Source of the DNA: Scybalousia_A sp052170555
Lineage (GTDB): Bacteria; Bacteroidota; Bacteroidia; Bacteroidales; P3
Direction: 5' to 3'
NCBI GenBank assembly: GCA_052170555.1
Contig: JBQNAI010000007.1
Coordinates: forward strand, 1 to 64,000
Length of the DNA stretch: 64,000 nt
The translations under genes were made by a program, and so were the position numbers. Shown here piece by piece: positions 63,723 through 64,000 of this stretch; position 1 is the first letter of the stretch, and every line of letters begins with the position of its first letter. The notes under the pieces are model-generated. The model saw only the letters and a program-made list of their open reading frames with translations. It did not search any database and was not told where the DNA came from.

Positions 63723-64000
63723 ATGAAAGTAGCAATAGTTGGAGGTGGTGCAGCAGGATTTTTTTTGGCTTTGAATTTAAAAGAGTTGGCAATTGTTAAT
63801 GGACAAGATAATAAGAGTATTCAAATAGATATTTTAGAAAAATCGAGTACTGTCCTGTCTAAATTGGAAATTTCAGGAGGAGGGCGTTGTAATTGTACAA
63901 ACACTTTTGAATATGTTAAAGATTTGTCGCAGGTCTATCCGCGCGGAGCTAAATTTATGAAAAAAATATTCAATGTTTTTTCACCGGAGGATGCATACAA
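63723..64000 (+). CDS. HI0933-like FAD-dependent oxidoreductase (BaiN/RdsA family), N-terminal part
   Basis: The gene runs off the right edge; 92 full codons are visible. It begins MKVAIVGGGAAGFFLALNLK, a GxGxxG Rossmann nucleotide-binding start, and carries SGGGRCNCTN (about residues 55-64), the hallmark of the HI0933-like flavoprotein family. The following YPRGAKFMKKIF segment is also typical. These proteins are about 400 residues long with FAD bound; the reaction is unclear in most species. Confidence 0.9.
   Translation, partial: MKVAIVGGGAAGFFLALNLKELAIVNGQDNKSIQIDILEKSSTVLSKLEISGGGRCNCTNTFEYVKDLSQVYPRGAKFMKKIFNVFSPEDAY

Noticed and set aside
1..64000. tRNA, rRNA, tmRNA or SRP RNA genes
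   Set aside because: No cloverleaf-like sequence with a GTTCRA arm or other recognisable RNA core was found in any gap by eye. A covariance-model scan was not possible.

Overview
This 64 kb window is chromosomal DNA from a low-GC (about one third by eye) member of the Bacteroidota, most likely order Bacteroidales. Three things point there. Many promoters fit TTTG-N19/20-TAnnTTTG, the lineage's primary-sigma signature. Gene content is characteristic: dapD succinylase pathway, GH92 mannosidase, DUF4293, HU-CCDC81/SPOR protein, kdsB, and the so-called asparagine synthetase B family next to dnaB. rpsP has the long charged tail usual in this phylum. At least two coding sequences are in visible decay, which suggests a host-associated, eroding genome; a termite-gut-symbiont-type Bacteroidales is possible but not shown.

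Layout. 0.1-3.8 kb: thrS-infC-rpmI-rplT-rplS on the minus strand, with infC apparently starting at AUA and a pseudoknot-capable spacer before rplT. 4.4-7.1 kb: universal stress protein, SPOR-like exported protein and M20 dipeptidase. 7.2-14.2 kb: minus-strand RsmI-like methyltransferase, large M16 protease, rimM, rpsP and an Ig-like lipoprotein. 14.4-19.0 kb: DUF389 membrane protein, ispH, an acetyltransferase/DUF2156 pair and a META-domain protein. 19.4-26.4 kb: metK behind a likely SAM-II riboswitch, pepD, then the yceD-rpmF-plsX-fabH lipid cluster plus an MBL hydrolase. 26.8-38 kb: meaB, DUF4293, dnaB, asnB-like protein, dapD, deoxynucleoside kinase, kdsB, HU/SPOR protein and a small M16 protease. 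38-49 kb: Xer recombinase, mtgA, a decayed lipoprotein gene, secG, rpmH (48 aa), rlmD, pgi, groESL and a decayed TPR gene. 49-58 kb: BASS-type transporter, a HaeIII-like restriction-modification pair, hisS, an unrecognised membrane protein and GH92. 58-64 kb: TPR proteins, two t6A genes (tsaC-like and tsaB), free-Met-R-sulfoxide reductase, trmB, and the start of a BaiN-type flavoprotein.

The most unusual signal lies between genes. Eight gaps hold short tandem arrays with an exact 21-nt step, built on a near-palindromic core AAWGT-N3-ACWTT. Two divergent gaps hold a second family with an exact 22-nt step and core TTTRRAC-S-GTYYAAA. Cores differ in sequence, but the step is rigid and close to two helical turns, which suggests arrayed binding of a DNA-binding protein. 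I do not recognise either family. Other observations: the GGCC site predicted for the RM system is rare here, and most operons end in strong perfect hairpins. No tRNA, rRNA, CRISPR array or insertion sequence was seen.
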